A model generated the notes under the pieces. It saw nothing but the letters and a program-made list of their open reading frames with translations. It did no database searches and was not told the origin of the DNA. A program made the position numbers and the translations under genes. A DNA stretch of 64,000 bases from Megaleporinus macrocephalus (lineage: Eukaryota; Chordata; Actinopteri; Characiformes; Anostomidae), in the NCBI GenBank assembly GCA_021613375.1, contig CM038722.1, positions 24,076,107-24,140,106 of the forward strand. Direction: 5' to 3'. Shown piece by piece: positions 37,138 through 49,863 of the stretch; position 1 is the first letter of the stretch; the number at the start of each line of letters is the position of its first letter.

Positions 37138-37330
37138 TGGCCTTATACACACACACACACACACTAGTGAACAGTAGCACTAGGGGGCAGTGAGCACACT
37201 TGCCTAAAGTGGTGGGCAGGGGCCTTGCTCAAGGGCACTTCAATTGCGTCCTGTTGGTTCATGGGATTGAACCAGCAACCTTCAGGTCACAAGGCTGGTT
37301 CCCTCACCTCCAGCCCACGACTACCCCATA
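37138..37330 (-). repeat. tRNA-derived SINE family 1, near full-length, minus strand
   Basis: On the minus strand: GGGGTAGTCGTGGGCTGGAGG (A-box region), GGTTGCTGGTTCAATCC (B box), GAAGTGCCCTTGAGCAAGG, GTGTGCTCACTGCCCCCTAG and a GT-rich tail. It is the best copy of this family in the window. Confidence 0.8.
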
Positions 37331-37572
37331 GCATGGACACCTACCGGACTACTGATGGACTACTCAGGCTGTGAGAGGAGCAGTAGTGATGCTGCTAGTG
37401 ATACTTTCCAAATTCCAAAAAACTTAATATTTTAGGAGGACAGAGCTGTCTCTACTCATAAGTGAAGTCTTATTAGATATTAGATAATGTTGATGTAGTT
37501 CCCAGTGTGTATCTAATTTATCAGTTATTAATTGATTTTGTATTAGACGCAGTGTATCCAGAATGTGGAGGG

Positions 37573-38320
37573 TAATGCCTGGATCACAGTACGTGACTGT
37601 TTGAGTGGTCAGGTCTTTGTGCTGTTCACACTACATGACTGGTTGTGCTGTAATCGTGAGTCTTTCAGTTGGTGTGGCTTTCACACTACATGACTGATCG
37701 GCGAAACGGGGTCACCTATTACATGATTTTCACCCTGGGGAACCGCCCACTCATCTGGCTGCTGTCTAAAAACAAGAACACAGGAGAACTAAACTCTCAT
37801 GAGAACTAAACACATGTGAAAACTAGCAATACCACATAGAACAAATGTTTTTTACAACATATTTTCAAATTGGACAGCGATACAAGTAGTCACTGCGCTG
37901 ATCTGCAGCAACGAAATAAAGAATAAAGGAGTGAATATGGATGAGAAGATGGATAAAGGCTCTCGCAGCCAGTGTTCACTGTTTGTGTACTCTTCCTCGA
38001 CTGTCATGTTGCCCGCAGCAGCAGAGAGATTGCGTCAACTGTGACGCGGTTCTCTCTCCACGCGATCCCATTGGCTGTAGTTAGACTCTGCTGTTGACTC
38101 ACAGTCACCAACTGGCCCAGATATTAAACATTCTAGACGCTTGCTGGGCATCTGCGATTAGTCGCTGAGCACTCAGCGACGGCTCGGTGAGCGTCTTTCA
38201 GCAGTTCAAACTACACGACTGAGCGAGCGCTGATTTGCCCCAGAGCAGATCTATAAAAAACATTTGGCGACTAGAACATCAGGCTAAAATCGTGTCGTGT
38301 GAACTAGAAATAAGAGGTGG
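37573..38320. mobile_element. MITE family H, ancestral-like copy
   Basis: Ends ATGCCTGGATCACAGTACGTG and CGTGTCGTGTGAACTAG form degenerate inverted repeats of a 'TTCACACTACATGAC' type. The element at 41,950-42,835 is the same family in reverse orientation (shared GCCCAGCAA, CCAATGGGATC, GGTGACCCCGTGTCGCCGATCAG on opposite strands). Two TTCACACTACATGACTG copies (37,625 and 37,680) flank one unit of the later array. Confidence 0.75.
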
Positions 38321-38940
38321 GTCGTTTTGTTCTGACCAATGTTAAAACCAAACTTGCACACTTTCATGAAACCTACGTTGTCTTATTGTTTCAATGACCT
38401 GTTCCCCCTTAACTTGCACAAATAATAATCAGACTGTGTCTGTTGCTCCATTTATGATGGAAAGTAAAATTCTAGCCAAACGTAGGCAAGAAGGAGCTCA
38501 CTTCAGTGGTTTTTCTGACAGGGCGTGTGTTAAAAGCCGGACCGACATACGTTTCAGATTACCTTTGGTTGCTAAAATGGTTCTTATGAAAAAATGAAAG
38601 GACGTCCAAGAATAGTTCTATATTATGAGGCATTATAGCAATATATTATGAGGTCTAAGCAAAGAAGGAGATGGAGAGCTTTAAGCAATTGCTCTTTTAT
38701 TGAACATCCATTGAGAACAGCCGTTGAGATATTTACTGCTTAGCAGTATCTGAATGACCTGGATAGCAGTCAGGCCACACTACCCCAACAACAAGGACAT
38801 GTGCACATCTGTGACCTAACAACTCAACGTATTTACACATTATGCTACCTGAGATCACGTCTTCCGCGCATCCACACCCAGTAGCGGCTTTATCATTATA
38901 TACAATGATAGTATCTAAAACCAGATCAGACGTTTGAGTT
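38321..38940. other. Intronic sequence, nothing recognised
   Basis: No named repeat or exon. Confidence 0.5.
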
Positions 38941-38943
38941 ATT

Positions 38944-39315
38944 GGGTGTGTCTCAAAACCTAGTGAGCTGCCTACATAGGCAGCATTGACATGTAGACTG
39001 TCCAAATTCTTAGATACCTTAATATGCTGTCTACCAAGGTATCTTATTTTGACGTGATTTTAAGGAAGCATCGAACACTTCCTCATTTTTAAGCCTCGTG
39101 CTATAGTTTTGGATGCTGGCCAGTAGCTTAGCAATTAGCTAAACCACCGGTCGCGTGCTGCAGTGGGCGGGAACAAGCCGTGACACAGTCTCTCTCTAAC
39201 TAGAGAGTCTCAGTAATCTGTTTTATGAGGAGAGATGAAGAGAGTACACTGCTACTTACACAGCTGCCTACATAGACAGCCTACTTAGACACTCACTAGG
39301 TTTTGAGACACACCC
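38944..39315. mobile_element. MITE with perfect 24-bp terminal inverted repeats, 372 bp
   Basis: 38,944-38,967 (GGGTGTGTCTCAAAACCTAG...) and 39,292-39,315 (...CTAGGTTTTGAGACACACCC) are exact reverse complements. ATT flanks both sides (38,941-38,943; 39,316-39,318), which may be a 3-bp target duplication as in PIF/Harbinger elements. Subterminal CTGCCTACATAGGCAGC / CTGCCTACATAGACAGC is also repeated inversely. The perfect ends suggest recent activity. Confidence 0.9.
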
Positions 39316-39318
39316 ATT

Positions 39319-40740
39319 GTGTGATGTAAACTTGGGCCGTAGTGCCCACTACTACTAGGTTAAAGCCGGGAACGAGCACCAAAGTGTGCAGGGCCAGGGG
39401 CCTCCAGGACAAAGACTGGGAAACACTGCTGTACATGGTCAGTGCACAGCAAAGGAAATCACAGCAAGGTTGTGTTAGGACAGCAGTGATATACAAGCAA
39501 GCAAGATATTTATATTTAATATCTATTATGCAGTATGTTGTTTATTAATGTCTTAATGTATTGCTGATGGTCATGTGTTTTCTCATGCAGTAAAAATAAC
39601 TCTGGCAACTAATTGTCAGTCATGCATGGTCTGGCATATTTTCTTAAAGTGGCCCCTGCTTTCATCCTTGCCTTTCTTTTCTGAGAACATAGAGTGGAGC
39701 AAGGGCTATTTTTCCTTCTGTGTCACTGAATCATATTCCTCTCAGTCAGGCCCAGTCAGTTCCATGCCCCAAGGTGTCGTCTTTTTTATTTTGTTGTTGT
39801 TTGTTTGTTTTTTTAGGACGCCGTGGCAGGAATCAGCTGCCACGCGTGGCTGGACTGACAGAGGTACGACACAGAGGCTGGTGTGTCTGGGTTAGAGTCT
39901 GCGTCAGGTGTTCGGCGATGTTCTTTTTCCTGAATACTGAGCGTAGGCGAGGAGAAATGAGGGGAGTTGTGCTAACCGGTCATAATGGAGACGATAACTT
40001 GGTGCTGAATAGAGTCTTCATATTGCCCTGGTTGAGTCACTGAAGCTTCTGAGAGGATAAAAATAGAAAGTATGGGCAAAATATCACACACACACACGAG
40101 TTCCTGGTGCGCTCTGGCCTATTTACAGAGTGGCAAATCAGGGGTGGGTGGGGGGGAATAACACTTCTCCCCAAAAAACGTTCACGATGGGGACATCGCC
40201 CCCAGCGTCATTACGAAACATCGTCACGCTCTTTAGTTTCCGTCTGGTTCATCTATCTGGCAAGACATGGCGTAATGGAGTCATGCCTGTGAGACCTTTA
40301 TTTTCCAGTCACGCAACACAAAAACAAGAAATCTCCTAAGAAATGTATACACAATAAAAAATCAAATCAAATAAATAAATAAATCTCTAACAAATCAAAC
40401 CGCATCTCCTAACTGTGTGATTGGCTGTGAGGTTAAAGTACAGCAAAGCATTTCAAGCCAACTAGAAGTAGAGATTCATGTAACCATATCATTATGACTC
40501 AAATTACTAGATTATATTGCAAAATTCTTGCTTTCTGTTAATCTTTTGTTGAAGTGGCTATTGCCCTCCTCTACCGTACACCTGTAGGTAAAGAAAATAA
40601 AAGTAAACGACAGTTTCTTTCACCTCCCCTTCTTCTCACAACCCCACATATCATTAAATCAAACAAAAGCTAATCTTGCTTATTTACTTATGCATATATT
40701 TATGCACTGAATCTTATTGGTTAACTCAATACAATATAAA
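39319..40740. other. Intronic sequence, no gene seen
   Basis: 39,340-39,440 may be a dispersed repeat. 39,600-40,330 is repeat-poor with several CpGs and chance frames. An AAAT tract is at about 40,370-40,385. Confidence 0.4.
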
Positions 40741-40744
40741 TACA

Positions 40745-41000
40745 ATATAAATGCAACACAAAGAAGTAGATCATATCTTGAGCTCCAGTTTGAAGACCAA
40801 AGTGTAGTTCCAGGTTTCTCCTGGATGCCCAAGACATTGTATGAATGTATTCAGTTCCTTCAGCAGCAACCTTGATTTAGCTTAATGAAGAACTGAGCAG
40901 TCAAAGCAGGTATTAGAGATGAACTGTAAATAATACTGGGTTGTTTCCACAAGGAGAAGCTTGGGAATGGTTAAATAGTACTGTATATCACAATACATTA
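40745..41000. mobile_element. Tc1-like MITE family T, internal fragment
   Basis: AAAGAAGTAGATCATATC, TTTCTCCTGGATGCCCAAGA, AGCTTAATGAAGAACTGAGC and TACTGGGTTGTTTCCACAAG match 35,440-35,640 in order. Termini are lost. Confidence 0.75.
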
Positions 41001-41945
41001 TGGTTCTCAGTTCATGTTGACTTTAAATGTATTTCGGTGGAGCTGTTATGAGGTTAGGAGGAAAGATTATAAGATTATACGATAAGATTTATTGTAGTCA
41101 TTTATTATACATACACGTCCTACCATACAATTGGTAATAAATCCTTTGTAGTCGATAACCATGAAGTAAATAGTCTCAGACTGAGATGCTCCACTAACAT
41201 GTGCTCTGATGGGTATCATGGACTAAAGGGGCCAGGACTGTCCTGTTTTTAGGTTTTAGGTTTGATGGGAAACATGCTTTTCCAAGCAGTTACCTGTTGT
41301 AACGATGTGTGCCTTTCTGAGAAAGATACAGATGCAGTCGCTGGACTGAAAAAAGTTGGTGAAGCTCATGAAATTTTTACAACTTATTTCAATGTTTTTT
41401 TTTTAAATCTTTTCAGCAAAGGATCCTGGCATGTTTACTGACACTTAAACTTTTTTTTTCTTTTTGCATGTCGAAGTAGGTCATCCTTGAGTATGGGAAG
41501 CTATGAAATGCACCAGACTCTCTAATAAAAAGCCAACGTCTGGCTTCTAAGCCTAACTAGATGTTATCAGATGCTAGCTATCGTCCCTGGTGGTATCCTC
41601 CCGGTTTTTGCCCATTTTAGGGGCCTTTGGTCTGGGCTTTGAGTGTGTGCTCAGGTCAGTCAGGAACATTTCCTGTTGTGGCCATGGAAACTCCAGCTTT
41701 GCTTTAGTAGTCTGGTCTGAGCAGTTTAGATGCTACTGTAAACATTGAGGATTTCTGTTGGGCCCCCTACGGTTTCTGAATGTAATAAACTATAAAGAGT
41801 TGAAGAAAGCAGAATCAGTCTCCCCTTCACATGCTTGTATGTCACACAGGCATATGGACGCTACTGTTTACACTCAGAATTTTGAAACAGGACTGAGGTT
41901 TTATGAGTTTTGCCATCCAGAAAAACTATAAATCTCCAAAAAGTA
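41001..41945. other. Intronic sequence, nothing recognised
   Basis: No named repeat or exon. Confidence 0.5.
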
Positions 41946-41949
41946 AGAT

Positions 41950-42835
41950 AATGCCTAGTTCACACTACACTACGGCTCAGAGGCCAATCAGTTGTGTAGT
42001 GTGAACTGCTGAAAGGCGCTAACCGAGTCGTCGACGAGTGGTCGCCGACTAATCACGGATGCCCAGCAAACATCTAGCATGTTTAGTATCTAGGCCAGTG
42101 GGCGAGTCAACAGCAGCGTCTAGCTACAGCCAATGGGATCTCCTAGAAAGACAGATCCGCATTACCGTTGATGCAATCTCCCTGCGGCTGTGGGTGTAGC
42201 AACAGTCAAGGAGGGGTACACAAACAGTAAACAATTCCCTAGGGTTCCCTAGGGTGAATATCGTGCAATTGGTGACCCCGTGTCGCCGATCAGCCATGTA
42301 GTCTGAAAGCCACAACAACTGAAAGACTACAGCACAGCTAGTCATGTAGTGTGAAAGCCACAACAACTGAAAGACTACAACACAGCTAGTCATGTAGAGT
42401 GAAAGCCCAACAACTGAAAGACTACAACACAGCTAGTCATGTAGTGTGAAAGCCCCAACAACTGAAAGACTACAACACAGCTAGTCATGTAGTGTGAAAG
42501 CCCAACAACTGAAAGACTACATCACAGCTAGTTATGTAGTGTGAAAGCCCAACAACTGAAAGACTACATCACAGCTAGTCATTAGTGTGAAAGCCCCAAC
42601 AACTGAAAGACTACAACACAGCTAGTTATGTAGTGTGAAAGCCCCAACAACTGAAAGACTACATCACAGCTAGTCATGTAGTGTGAAAGCCACAACAACT
42701 GAAAGACTACATCACAGCTAGTCATTAGTGTGAAAGCCCCAACAACTGAAAGACTACAACACAGCTAGTCATGTAGTGTGAACAGCACAAAGACCTGACC
42801 ACTCAAACAGTTGTGTAGTTTGAACCAGGGATAAG
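41950..42835. mobile_element. MITE family H with an internal tandem array
   Basis: Ends ATGCCTAGTTCACACTACAC and AGTTTGAACCAGGGATA. It is an inverted relative of 37,573-38,320. Between about 42,311 and 42,790 a 48-bp segment of the element is repeated about ten times. Confidence 0.8.
42311..42790. repeat. 48-bp minisatellite inside MITE H, about 10 copies
   Basis: The unit CAACTGAAAGACTACAACAC, then AGCTAGTCATGTAGTGTGAAAGC, recurs every 47-48 bp with small differences (CACAA/CCCAA, CAACAC/CATCAC, GTCATGTAG/GTCATTAG). Confidence 0.95.
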
Positions 42836-44598
<1,763 letters not shown>

Positions 44599-45140
44599 AA
44601 AGTGTCCAGTGATATTCATAATGCCTTGTATGATGTTATTCTAACTGATGCCAGTAACCTGACCTCAAAAACGTATATAGAACCAGTTAATGTTGTTGAA
44701 AAATCATGGCTACATCAACTCTTTTTGAAAACATGGCTATAATTGGAAATTCTCTGGTTTGGGGGCAGAGATTGATATTAGTATGTGCAGTCAACGTCAG
44801 ATATTTCAAAATAATATTTACATCAAACCAAAGCTTTTCTCTAAGGATGCACTGATGTGGGAATTGTGGGAAGATTTGAAATACTGAATTTACATATTCC
44901 ACTAGGTTTATGTACATATCTGCTCTTGCCTATGCCAACGCTGATACATAAACATTTATGAAATGTAGAAGTTGGGACAAAATCTAACTGGATTAGCATT
45001 ACAGAGACACGTAACACAGGGATTTCAAATCCCCAGCTTCATCTAAACATTCTGTTCTTCTGGAGGACAAAAAAAAATCAACATGAAATAGATATTCTTT
45101 ATGTCTTACCATTTAACCGAAGACTTGTTTAAAGCAAATT
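44599..45140 (+). other. Intron sequence after the 790-bp exon
   Basis: No repeat or exon recognised. Confidence 0.5.
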
Positions 45141-45149
45141 TCTCCCAAT

Positions 45150-45470
45150 AGGGGTGGGCGATGTGAAAAAAATGGAATATCATGATACTTATCACAATAT
45201 TTTTACATATTGAAATAGACATTTGTAGTGTTACATTAAAAAAATGCTATGAAATACTATAAATACAGTTATTATTATTAAACATTTCACATACTACACT
45301 GCTCCATAACCAATTAAACAGGACTGTCTTTCTCATAAAACTCACAATTGGCCAGTTTTCTTTGAGTACTGACAATATCCAGAATATCCTCAGAAATATA
45401 TATTATCACAATAAAAAAATAACAATAACAATTAAATATTGTCATGTTGGCCACTCATATCTGCCCATAT
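45150..45470. mobile_element. hAT-like MITE, decayed
   Basis: Starts ATAGGGGTGGGCGATGTGAA, the usual terminus of a fish hAT MITE. The interior is AT-rich with ATCATGATACTTATCAC, and the right end near TTGGCCACTCATATCTGCCC is degenerate. Target duplication not found. Confidence 0.6.
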
Positions 45471-45954
45471 TAATGATTCCGACTATATATTCCTAATAAA
45501 ACGAATATTGAGGTAGAATATTCAGTCAGCTCTACTCAGTAAATGGGATTCATTACAGTATACTGCCATTCGTCAATACTGCAACCCACTGTTAAGTGAT
45601 TAGTAAATAGAATATTTAAAATATTTAATAGGATGAAAACAGAGGGTCAAGGGGAGGGTCTAAGCTCACAGTTGAAGAAACTTTGCTTCTAGAATCTCAG
45701 CTGAGCACACAACTCTTGTGTGATGGTCATAGCTTGTTGTACAAAACATGAAATATCATGCATGATGCTAGTATGACCCTTTTTAACGTGCACAGTGTTC
45801 CAAGTCGGAAACCCTTTTCCAAGGCAGACACCTTAATTTCACCACATCCAATGCCAAAATCCAGCAGAGCTCAACATATCCAATACCTTTACTCAAACCC
45901 TGCTACGTAACTTTGAAATAACTATGTTGGAAACATGTTATGTGAGATGTGATA
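45471..45954. other. Intronic sequence, nothing recognised
   Basis: No named repeat or exon. Confidence 0.5.
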
Positions 45955-46813
45955 TAGAGATGAAGGGATCATTCGGCTATGTATCGGTATTGGCTGATTT
46001 TTAATCAAAATATCTGATCAGTGATCGGACAATATTTCTTCAATTTAGCCGATCCCGAGAGCCGATCTATGGCGTTAAACCAATGAGCCTAATTTCTGTA
46101 TTTACAGCTAGTGTTTCATCCTAGGGTCTATCTGAACCACTAGTTGGAAATACATACCCTTTTATTTTCAACAGAATGACTAAAGCAGCGGCCTTGTGAG
46201 AAAAGCATGCGCTTATAGTAAACATGTCCGCCTGGCAGTGTTTTACCATATGTGACTTAGACTCTTCCAGGGCGTTTTTAAATTAGTAAAATTAACAGTG
46301 TCGAGTTGAGGAACCAAGACAAAGACATTTAACACTACTAATCTGCACGCAGCTGAATACAGTGAGTATCAGCAAACAGCAGAGCTAGCACGCGCAGCTA
46401 GCACAAAACAAATTACCCAGAACACCATGCACACCAGATCTGACCGTTATGAACAGAACAGCAGAAATAATTCAAGATCTACATTTAATGATTGCAGTTT
46501 TTTTGTTTAGAGTCTGAGTTTAATGACTGCAGTTTTAACTGTATTTATTTATTAATTAGCTATTTTAGTTTTAAATTAAGGATCTAAATGTAATGATTGT
46601 AGTATTGGCGATATTTCTTTGATTTGCTTTGTTTATTTAGTTAAAAATATTATGCTGTTTCACATGAGCTCGTTAAAAATGGTAATAAACCAGTTTAGAC
46701 CATGTTTCATGACTTGCTTGCGTTAATAACTACATGTAGCCCTGCCGCGGCGTATAGCCCCGCCCTCGATCGGTATTAGCTATCGGCCGATCACGTTGAA
46801 AGGTGCGTCTCTA
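45955..46813 (-). mobile_element. hAT-like element family G, 859 bp
   Basis: Ends TAGAGATGAAGGGATC and GAAAGGTGCGTCTCTA, flanked by ATGTGATA (45,947-45,954) and ATGTCATA (46,814-46,821), a 7/8 match. The reverse complement aligns along its length with 61,267-62,226 (GAGGGCGGGGCTATA, ACCATTTTTAA, GCTAGCTGCGCGTGC). No transposase found, so non-autonomous. Confidence 0.85.
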
Positions 46814-46839
46814 ATGTCATATGCTGTCATGAGTTCTCA

Positions 46840-47200
46840 TATGGATTATATATATAGTCTAGTAATATAACAGTATCACGTTACCATTACTGATAACTAT
46901 CATGACACGTGTCATAGTATTTGATGTCATGACAGCAAAAGTTGGCATGTGACATGAATGGTCATGATTCTGTTATATTACTGAAGAAAATCTGCCATGA
47001 CATGTTTCTGTTATGTATCAGAATTAAAGTGAAAGGTAACACTTTCCTGTAGGTCAGTGTTTATAATGCTGCATGGCTATTACAGTCATGACATAAACCT
47101 ATATAAACATTTCTAAAACCTTACTCCGACAGCAGTAGCTGTCATAAAGGCTGTTTTTATCAACTCCAGTATTAAGTTTTTGCTGACATTGCATGTGGTC
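46840..47200. repeat. Palindrome-rich sequence, probable MITE pieces
   Basis: Repeated CATGAC/GTCATG words (CATGACACGTGTCAT, TGATGTCATGACAGC, CTGCCATGACATG) followed by GGTAACACTTTCCTG at 47,035. Ends are not defined. Confidence 0.4.
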
Positions 47201-48690
47201 AGAGTTGCATTACGAGAGCTGACTTGGTAGGTCAGTGTATTATTGGTATATCAAACACATAATGGTGATTATGTTGCGCAACCTGATCAGTGGGGCTGGT
47301 TGTAAAATCAAAGGTATGTACGTCTCTGCTTTGACACTTTGTGGTAATAGTGAAATTAATATCTATTGTATTATTGTCATATAGTGAAGGTTTTGTTACT
47401 GATACTCTGTATTAGCAATATCAAGTATCAAGTATATCATGTATATCATATTTTTGTACTTTATGAATCCGTATAGCAATACCTAAACAATTTGGTTCTT
47501 AAGTAAAATAAGCAGTTAAGCAGTGTAGATGTTTTACGCTTCATGAAGTCATGTCTTTCTGTCCGGTCAGGACTCTAAAAATATCTAGGGTCCATTTTCC
47601 CAGTAGCATCTTAGCCCTTTTATGTCCTCACCAAGCCAAGAAAAAAAAAACAATATAATTTTTGTTTGGTTTGTATTAATCATTGGGCAATGATAATAAT
47701 TCTACGTACATTAGCTTAGCACAGACACCTTTAGCATAAAGAAATAAAGATCGTTTGGTAATGTGTGTTTAGATTGTTCTGTTTGTTAGAACCTCTGAAA
47801 CAATAATATCCTGAAAAATATGCTTACCATTGATAATTCCACCAAAAACAATCTACATGTGTGAAGTGATTACTTGTTGCTTGCTTTGTCTAATGGACCG
47901 CTAGTGGTTATATACCTCTGCCCATTGGTAGAGCTGGTACAGTCAGGTTAAATTCAACACCTTCTATATTAAAATATAGTAACTCAAAATGTGCTGTACC
48001 AAAAGGTTGAGAAGAACACTAAGATCTAAGAACACTAAGAACAACTAAGATCATCTGGATAGACCATTGTAGGGTTAACACCACCCTTTAAGAAGCCCCT
48101 TTGTGCAAACCCAGCCCAGTATAGTATTTTAAGGATTACAAAGAAATGGACACTATTAAAAACAGAAGCTGCCAAATGGACAACACTGACATTGAAGTAG
48201 ACCAAAGCGTCCATTACAGCTGCTGCTTATTGGAATAAGCCTTTATTAATTTGTATGTAGGTTTATGTCTTCTGCCATGAAAAGCTTATGTAATTGTCTT
48301 GTTTTCTAAATTCTTAGTAAGTGAATTGTTAGCATGCCAGATCTTTGGGAAGATAAAATAAAGATAAAATGATGCAGTGGGACGCTGCCTCCTATTTTGA
48401 CACTTACTCTGAATGAGTCATGGTTTTTGCATTAGAAATCACCTTCATTAGACCTTGTTCTCCCTGCAAAGCCCCTCTTTTCCTTTCATTACATTTCAGA
48501 GCATGTACACGCCACCTCATTGCAAAGGCCGCCCATTTAAAGATAAGTGGCTTAACTCTCAAGCCGCTTCCCAGACGTGGGGTTATATGTGACCGAACCT
48601 TTCAGACTGAGAGCATACAGGATCAGATTTTACCCTTTCCCTGAACATATAGCAACATCTGAAGAACTGATCCTAGATCAGTTTTGACAA
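47201..48690. other. Intronic sequence; 48.4-48.65 kb repeat-poor
   Basis: AT-rich intron. 48,410-48,650 is more complex and could be conserved. No exon recognised. Confidence 0.4.
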
Positions 48691-48698
48691 CACTTTAA

Positions 48699-48700
<2 letters not shown>

Positions 48701-48760
<60 letters not shown>
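48701..48760. repeat. (AT)n microsatellite, left half
   Basis: About 60 bp of AT dinucleotide ending where the MITE at 48,763 begins. Confidence 0.95.
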
Positions 48761-48762
<2 letters not shown>

Positions 48763-48766
<4 letters not shown>

Positions 48767-49180
48767 TACTGCTCAAAATGTATATATATGTATATACTTC
48801 AACTGCTGATGCTTCAGATACTAAACTAACCTAGAATGTTGTTCTCCCTTTTTTACTCACTTATTAGTAGAATGTTTTTCAGCTGTGCATCACAATTGAG
48901 CAAGAGTGTCCTAACAACCAGTTAGCCCAATAACATCCTTAACTTGGATTGGTGGCCGTACCAGGAGATTTAGACAGAGGACTGAGAATTGCTGATAATA
49001 GTACTATATGCAAAATAAGCCTCTATTCAAAAGATAGACTTTAATACAAACATTTTTATTCTTTAAAAATCATCTGATACACTTACATTAATTGTGAGAT
49101 GGACAGTATTATTTGTGAATTGCATGAAAATTGCATGAAATGAAATTATAAAGTGATCCTAAACTTTTGAGCGGTAGTGT
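48763..49180. mobile_element. Tc1-like MITE inserted in a TA microsatellite
   Basis: Left end ACACTACTGCTCAAAATGT; right end ACTTTTGAGCGGTAGTGT is its near reverse complement (16/18). Both sides are TA repeats, as expected for a TA-targeting Tc1/mariner element. It carries the same kind of terminus as the units of the 29.9-31.9 kb array. Confidence 0.85.
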
Positions 49181-49183
49181 ATG

Positions 49184-49186
<3 letters not shown>

Positions 49187-49230
<44 letters not shown>
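49187..49230. repeat. (TA)n microsatellite, right half
   Basis: About 44 bp of TA following the MITE. Confidence 0.95.
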
Positions 49231-49233
<3 letters not shown>

Positions 49234-49863
49234 CTCAGTTGAAGAGTACTGGGGTCTTTTTTTGGCTTCAGTTAGTTTTTGAGAAAGATCCTGAGAAAAA
49301 GTCTATGTCAGGTTCATGCTGCGTTTTTAATCTGAAGAGCTGTTCACACCATTGTGCTGTTGAGTGTGCCATGCCGAATGTCAGAGTCTTTGTGTAAACT
49401 GTGCTAGTGGGGTTTGCTACCCTGCTTTCTTAACAACATAATATCTTTAGACTTTTCCAAATGTAGAAATTATCCAAGGAAGCATGTTAAGAAACTAGAG
49501 ATTTCAGTGATGCATTTAATGAAGAATTGAGATCAAATCAAACAGATACATGGAGAAGCTTGCGACATATTTGTTAAAGAGCAGTGGTGTAACCTAAAAC
49601 TTACATTATGGCATAAACCTGTCTTTGCACCTGTCTTTGTTTTATTTTTCTGGGATTTTCTGAGACTTTTTAACATTAATTACTTTAACAACAAGAGTAA
49701 ATCTAAAATATGAACAATATATAAATAAACCTAAGTTGTTTTATGCTGGTCCCATTTTGTATTGTATCTATAAAAACTTTATATTTACTTGTACAGACAC
49801 CAATGGAACTACTGGTGGTGTATGTTACAGGTGGATTACAGAAATTACACATGTCAACTACAG
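49231..49863. other. Intronic sequence, nothing recognised
   Basis: No named repeat or exon. Confidence 0.5.
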
